Source: Flammeovirgaceae bacterium SG7u.111
GTDB lineage: Bacteria; Bacteroidota; Bacteroidia; Cytophagales; Flammeovirgaceae
Direction: 5' to 3'
DNA: 64,000 nt
NCBI GenBank assembly: GCA_034044135.1
Contig: CP139021.1
Span: forward strand, 4,603,635-4,667,634
Part shown: positions 60,937-64,000 of the stretch, piece by piece
Layout: every line of letters begins with the position of its first letter
Position numbering within the stretch: the first letter of the stretch is position 1
Notes under the pieces: generated by a model
Told to the model about the DNA's origin: nothing
What the model saw: the letters and a program-made list of their open reading frames with translations, nothing else
Database searches by the model: none
Program-made: the position numbers and the translations under genes

Positions 60937-63474
60937 TTATAATTTAAGAGAGGCTGCAGCCAGCTTACCCGATTTTGCTGAAACAACAATATTCGATTTA
61001 GCACCTTGGAGCTGAAGAAGCATGAGCGTACGCCCTTTGCTTGTCACAATTTTGTTGCTCTGAAACTTTTGAACATTGTCGGCCGCACCGTTATCTACCC
61101 CAAGTATTTTTACAGCACCTTCTGTGGCAAATTCAATCTCAACCTCTTCGTTTTTTACAGGATTTCCATTTTCATCCAATACTTGTGCGATTACATGCAC
61201 CACATCATTGGCATCAAGTGAATTTGCATCTTCCTCAACCGAAAGTTCGATAGAAGAAGGTTTGCCAGCTGTTTGGATTGTGGCAGCTATTTCAGTCCCG
61301 GCTTTTTTCCCCTTGGCTTCAAGCTTACCAGCCTCAAAAGGCACTGCCCATTTATAAATCCTGTCGGGAAAGCTCTCTAGTTTTTTTGTTCCCAGCGATT
61401 TCCCATTTAAAAAGAGCTCTACCTCTTCGCAGTTCGATAGGACTTCTACAATGGTTACTTCATTTGCTTCATAATTCCAGTGCTCATTTACATCGTGCCA
61501 AAACCATAAAGCATGTTCCCAACCGTTAGGCTTCCTCTCAACAGGTTCGCCAGTAGCTTCGTCAACCTTGAAAATAGACTTACTTTCCGTTTGAGATGAG
61601 ATGTAGATATGTGGTTCTTCCGTCCAAAGAGTTTTCATCATATGGTAAGAAGGTTTTTCAAAACCAGCCAAATCTAGCAATCCGCTTGGTGTAGCTTTTC
61701 TTGGCCACTGCTTGTTCGATTCGCCCATGTAATCGATCCCCGTCCACAAGAATGTACCAGAAATGTGTGGTCGTTCCTCTATACTTTTCCACTCATGCCA
61801 CTGCCCAAGATTTTCTGTGCCCATGATAATCTTATCAGGATAGTTCTCGTGCCCATAATCATATAAAACCCTGCGGTAGCTATACCCTACTATATCCAGC
61901 GCATCGGCATAACCAGAAATATGGCTTGCAGAAGGAAGGATACAATTGGCTATGATATACCTTGTGGTATCAAGTTCCCTTGTCCATTTTGCCAGCTTTT
62001 GAGCCGTTTTTTCTATTGCATACTTGCCTTTTGGGTTTTCCTCGTACCTCTTTTTTATTTCTTCAGGAGAAATTGGCGGCAAAGACCAAAAGTAATTGCC
62101 ATTCCAACTCATGTTGAAAAAGCCTGTCGCATGTGCATTGCTAGGATAGGTCCATTCAATTTCGTTCCCTATGCTCCATTGGAATATACTTGGGTGGTTT
62201 CTACTACGGAGCATCGTACTTTTTAGATCGCGCTCTGCCCATTCTTGAAAGTGTTCTGCATAACCTCTGGTGATATAGTCCACCGATTGTTCATTTTGGT
62301 TAAGCCTTTTGTCCTTTGGGTTGTCCCATTCGTCAAAAAACTCTTCTTGCACCAAAAAACCCATCTCATCGCAGAGTTGCAAAAACTCATCTGAGGCAGG
62401 GTTGTGAGAGACTCTTATAGCATTGCAGCCGCCTTCTTTCAATGTCTCCAACCTTCTTCTCCACACAGCTTTGGGTACTGCTGCTCCAACTAGTCCACCG
62501 TCATGATGAAGGCAAACGCCTTTTATTTTCATATTCTTTCCATTCAGGAAAAAGCCCTTGTCCTTGTCAAAATGAATAGTTCTAATTCCAAAAGGCGTCT
62601 CGTAAACGTCAATTACTTCACCGCCTTGCACTACAGATGTAACCGCCTTGTAGATGTTTGGAAATTGAATATCCCATAAAAGAGGATTGCTCACATTCAG
62701 CTTTTGAGAGAATGTACTCTGAGAGTTTTTTCCCACTTCAAACTTCTCGGTTACTTCGGCAACCAATGCACCTGAAGGATCAAAAACCTGTGTGTGTAGA
62801 TCAAATTTTTCGTCAAGCCCTTTTTTGTTTTTTACAGTAACTTTTAAAGAAACCGTAGCACTTGATTTGGTGATTTCGGGAGTGGTGATGAACGTACCCC
62901 AAACAGGAATATGCAAATCTGCCGTAGTGATAAGCTTCACATTGCGGTAGATGCCCGAACCCGAGTACCATCTGCTATCGGCATAACGTGAGTGGTCTAC
63001 CTTCACTAACAGATTGTTCCCATCAGTTTGTAGTTGATCGGTTATGTCAAAATAAAAGGGGGAATATCCGTAAGGGTGCTCGCCTAGTTTTTTTCCGTTG
63101 AGCCATACTTCTGAATTGTTATAAACCCCATCGAAATAAATATAAAACGTGTGACCAGGTTCTGGGTCGAGTTTAAACTCTTTTTGATAGAGGCCATACC
63201 CTCCTGGCAAATAACCTGTGGCTCCTTCTCCATTAATAGAATCAAAAGAAGCTTCTACGCTCCAGTCGTGCGGAAGTTGAACATTTTTCCAATTAATCGC
63301 ATTTATTTGTGGAGCTTGGAATTCATCTTTGTCTACCAAAGAAAATTTCCAGTTTGAGTTGAAATCAATTTCTCTATTATGTAAGTTATCTTTGCCAGCA
63401 GGAAAAACAAAGTACGCCCCAATGACAATAAAAAAGAAAAATGTAAATGAATAATAGTATTTTTTCATGATCAT
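60937..63474 (-). CDS. GH2 beta-galactosidase-type glycoside hydrolase
   Basis: About 845 residues from ATG 63474 ([10 protein letters not shown]); ATG 63468 is also possible, and the longer frame to 63519 starts upstream of the predicted promoter start. After a signal peptide: jelly-roll sugar-binding domain (40-190), immunoglobulin-like domain (195-300), TIM barrel (300-600) with acid/base Glu in [10 protein letters not shown] and nucleophile Glu in MGTENLGQW, then a DUF4982-type and an Ig-like C-terminal domain. It would remove terminal beta-galactose from agaro- or porphyran oligosaccharides, in turn exposing anhydrogalactose for GH117. First gene of the operon. Confidence 0.92.
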   Translation of the reverse strand: MIMKKYYYSFTFFFFIVIGAYFVFPAGKDNLHNREIDFNSNWKFSLVDKDEFQAPQINAINWKNVQLPHDWSVEASFDSINGEGATGYLPGGYGLYQKEFKLDPEPGHTFYIYFDGVYNNSEVWLNGKKLGEHPYGYSPFYFDITDQLQTDGNNLLVKVDHSRYADSRWYSGSGIYRNVKLITTADLHIPVWGTFITTPEITKSSATVSLKVTVKNKKGLDEKFDLHTQVFDPSGALVAEVTEKFEVGKNSQSTFSQKLNVSNPLLWDIQFPNIYKAVTSVVQGGEVIDVYETPFGIRTIHFDKDKGFFLNGKNMKIKGVCLHHDGGLVGAAVPKAVWRRRLETLKEGGCNAIRVSHNPASDEFLQLCDEMGFLVQEEFFDEWDNPKDKRLNQNEQSVDYITRGYAEHFQEWAERDLKSTMLRSRNHPSIFQWSIGNEIEWTYPSNAHATGFFNMSWNGNYFWSLPPISPEEIKKRYEENPKGKYAIEKTAQKLAKWTRELDTTRYIIANCILPSASHISGYADALDIVGYSYRRVLYDYGHENYPDKIIMGTENLGQWHEWKSIEERPHISGTFLWTGIDYMGESNKQWPRKATPSGLLDLAGFEKPSYHMMKTLWTEEPHIYISSQTESKSIFKVDEATGEPVERKPNGWEHALWFWHDVNEHWNYEANEVTIVEVLSNCEEVELFLNGKSLGTKKLESFPDRIYKWAVPFEAGKLEAKGKKAGTEIAATIQTAGKPSSIELSVEEDANSLDANDVVHVIAQVLDENGNPVKNEEVEIEFATEGAVKILGVDNGAADNVQKFQSNKIVTSKGRTLMLLQLQGAKSNIVVSAKSGKLAAASLKL

Positions 63475-63491
63475 ATCTTGAGAAAAAAAAT

Positions 63492-63519
63492 CAAAAATAT
63501 CAGCAGCTATAAACACCAA
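63492..63519 (-). promoter_or_regulatory. Promoter of the GH2-GH117 catabolic operon
   Basis: On the minus strand TTG (63517-63519), 17 bases, then TATTTTTG (63492-63499). Start near 63488, giving a leader of about 14 bases to ATG 63474. Confidence 0.5.
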
Positions 63520-63672
63520 TTGCTACCTGACAAAAGTTGTTGAAAAATCCTTTCTTTCCTCAGAACACTACTAGACAAAAACTCAATACATATGTGTAAA
63601 ACAAAAAAATAAACTAGATTTAATATAATTAATACTAATATCGAACTCTGTTTTTCAGGTATTTATAAATCG

Positions 63673-64000
63673 ATGAACAAACAATTAATAAAAAATTCAA
63701 CTAGACACCTTATCTTTTTCTTCTTCATGGGGCTGTACATTACTGCAAATGGACAGGTTCCTGAAAACCTTTCTGTATACGAGCAAGGTGACCTAGAAAA
63801 ATTACTTAGCCAAGCAGAAAGTTTCCGACTAAAAGAGCCAAAAAAGGCAATTTCACTTTTTGAAGAATGCAAAGCCCACTATTACAGCAAGCAAGATACC
63901 TTGGGGGTTATCATTGTACTGGAAAAATTATCGAACCTTTATGCCAACCTTGCCAACTACGACAAATCCTATGACGGCTACTGGGAAGCATTGATCTTGG
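63673..64000 (+). CDS. TPR-containing exported protein, 3' end missing
   Basis: 109 codons run off the window end from ATG 63673. A signal peptide (LIFFFFMGLYITANGQ) is followed by helix-turn-helix repeats typical of TPR (DLEKLLSQAESFRLKEPKKAISLFEECKAHYYSKQDTLG; LANYDKSYDGYWEALIL). Bacteroidota sensor kinases and LuxR-type regulators often start this way, but the cytoplasmic part is not visible. It is divergent from the GH2 operon, about 200 bases away. Confidence 0.75.
   Translation, partial: MNKQLIKNSTRHLIFFFFMGLYITANGQVPENLSVYEQGDLEKLLSQAESFRLKEPKKAISLFEECKAHYYSKQDTLGVIIVLEKLSNLYANLANYDKSYDGYWEALIL

Noticed and set aside
52972-63474. Reading the locus as a carrageenan or fucan system
   Set aside because: The two dehydrogenases replace the kinase and aldolase expected for D-anhydrogalactose, and there are no fucose isomerase, kinase or GH29/95 genes. 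Agar/porphyran fits better, but GH117 alone does not settle it.
1-64000. Search for CRISPR arrays, tRNA or rRNA genes and insertion sequences
   Set aside because: No regularly spaced repeats, cloverleaf sequences, rRNA-like stretches or transposase frames were seen by eye; a tRNA scan was not possible here.

Overview
The window looks like chromosomal DNA of a marine, polysaccharide-degrading member of the Bacteroidota, most likely of the order Cytophagales. The evidence is a SusC/SusD pair, a hybrid two-component system (HTCS), a C-terminal type IX secretion sorting domain, GldL-like MHWPGA membrane motifs, few Shine-Dalgarno sequences, and several promoters with the Bacteroidota -7 box TAnnTTTG. 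I saw no tRNA, rRNA, CRISPR array, transposase or phage gene.

Layout. 0-10 kb: housekeeping and stress genes, namely a truncated MacB-type ABC permease, an aspartic-protease-like protein, a GT1 glycosyltransferase, two DinB-fold proteins, a GNAT enzyme, a MazEF pair, a tiny membrane protein, a RibD/DHFR-like protein, PhnA, and a DoxX-glutathione peroxidase-OhrR operon. 10-18.6 kb: a TonB-dependent receptor, an OmpA-type protein with three OmpA modules, and a SUF iron-sulfur operon (sufS, sufE, a DUF59 gene, bacilliredoxin). 18.8-30 kb: MerC and MFS transporters, a DUF4173 membrane protein, a sulfatase fused to an SMP-30/gluconolactonase domain, a glucan phosphorylase, a type IX-secreted protein, and a PadR/membrane-protein pair. 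30.1-36.3 kb: a sulfur-handling cluster of a Cys-rich Crp/Fnr regulator, a UspA protein, a split YeeE/YedE (PmpA/PmpB-type) permease, a SulP transporter and a persulfide-dioxygenase-like MBL-rhodanese fusion. 37.4-63.5 kb: a red-algal galactan utilization locus.

The galactan locus is the most coherent system. GH2 beta-galactosidase and GH117 anhydrogalactosidase would release galactose and 3,6-anhydrogalactose. An aldehyde dehydrogenase, an enolase-superfamily cycloisomerase, a medium-chain dehydrogenase and a KduD-like SDR match the steps from 3,6-anhydro-L-galactose to 2-keto-3-deoxygluconate. An aldose 1-epimerase, a RhaT-like transporter, SusC/SusD, a UnbV/FG-GAP lipoprotein, the HTCS and a GH3 enzyme complete it. 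No endo-agarase or endo-porphyranase is in the window, so the polymer-cutting step must lie elsewhere.

Regulatory signals. A near-identical 21-bp site sits exactly 19 bp upstream of a TAnnTTTG box at both sulfur-cluster promoters, the class II Crp/Fnr position. Two identical 13-bp direct repeats 21 bp apart lie just upstream of a -7 box for susC, the geometry of an AraC-type activator such as the HTCS output domain. Other candidates are a 12-bp palindrome over the predicted start of the DoxX-Gpx-OhrR operon, twin ACTTTG-N5-CAAAGT sites near the DUF4173 gene, a TGCAAC-N3-GTTGCA site before merC, a three-hairpin noncoding segment at 37.04-37.17 kb, and a cruciform-forming repeat at 28.7 kb. All functional statements come from reading motifs by eye; no database search was run.
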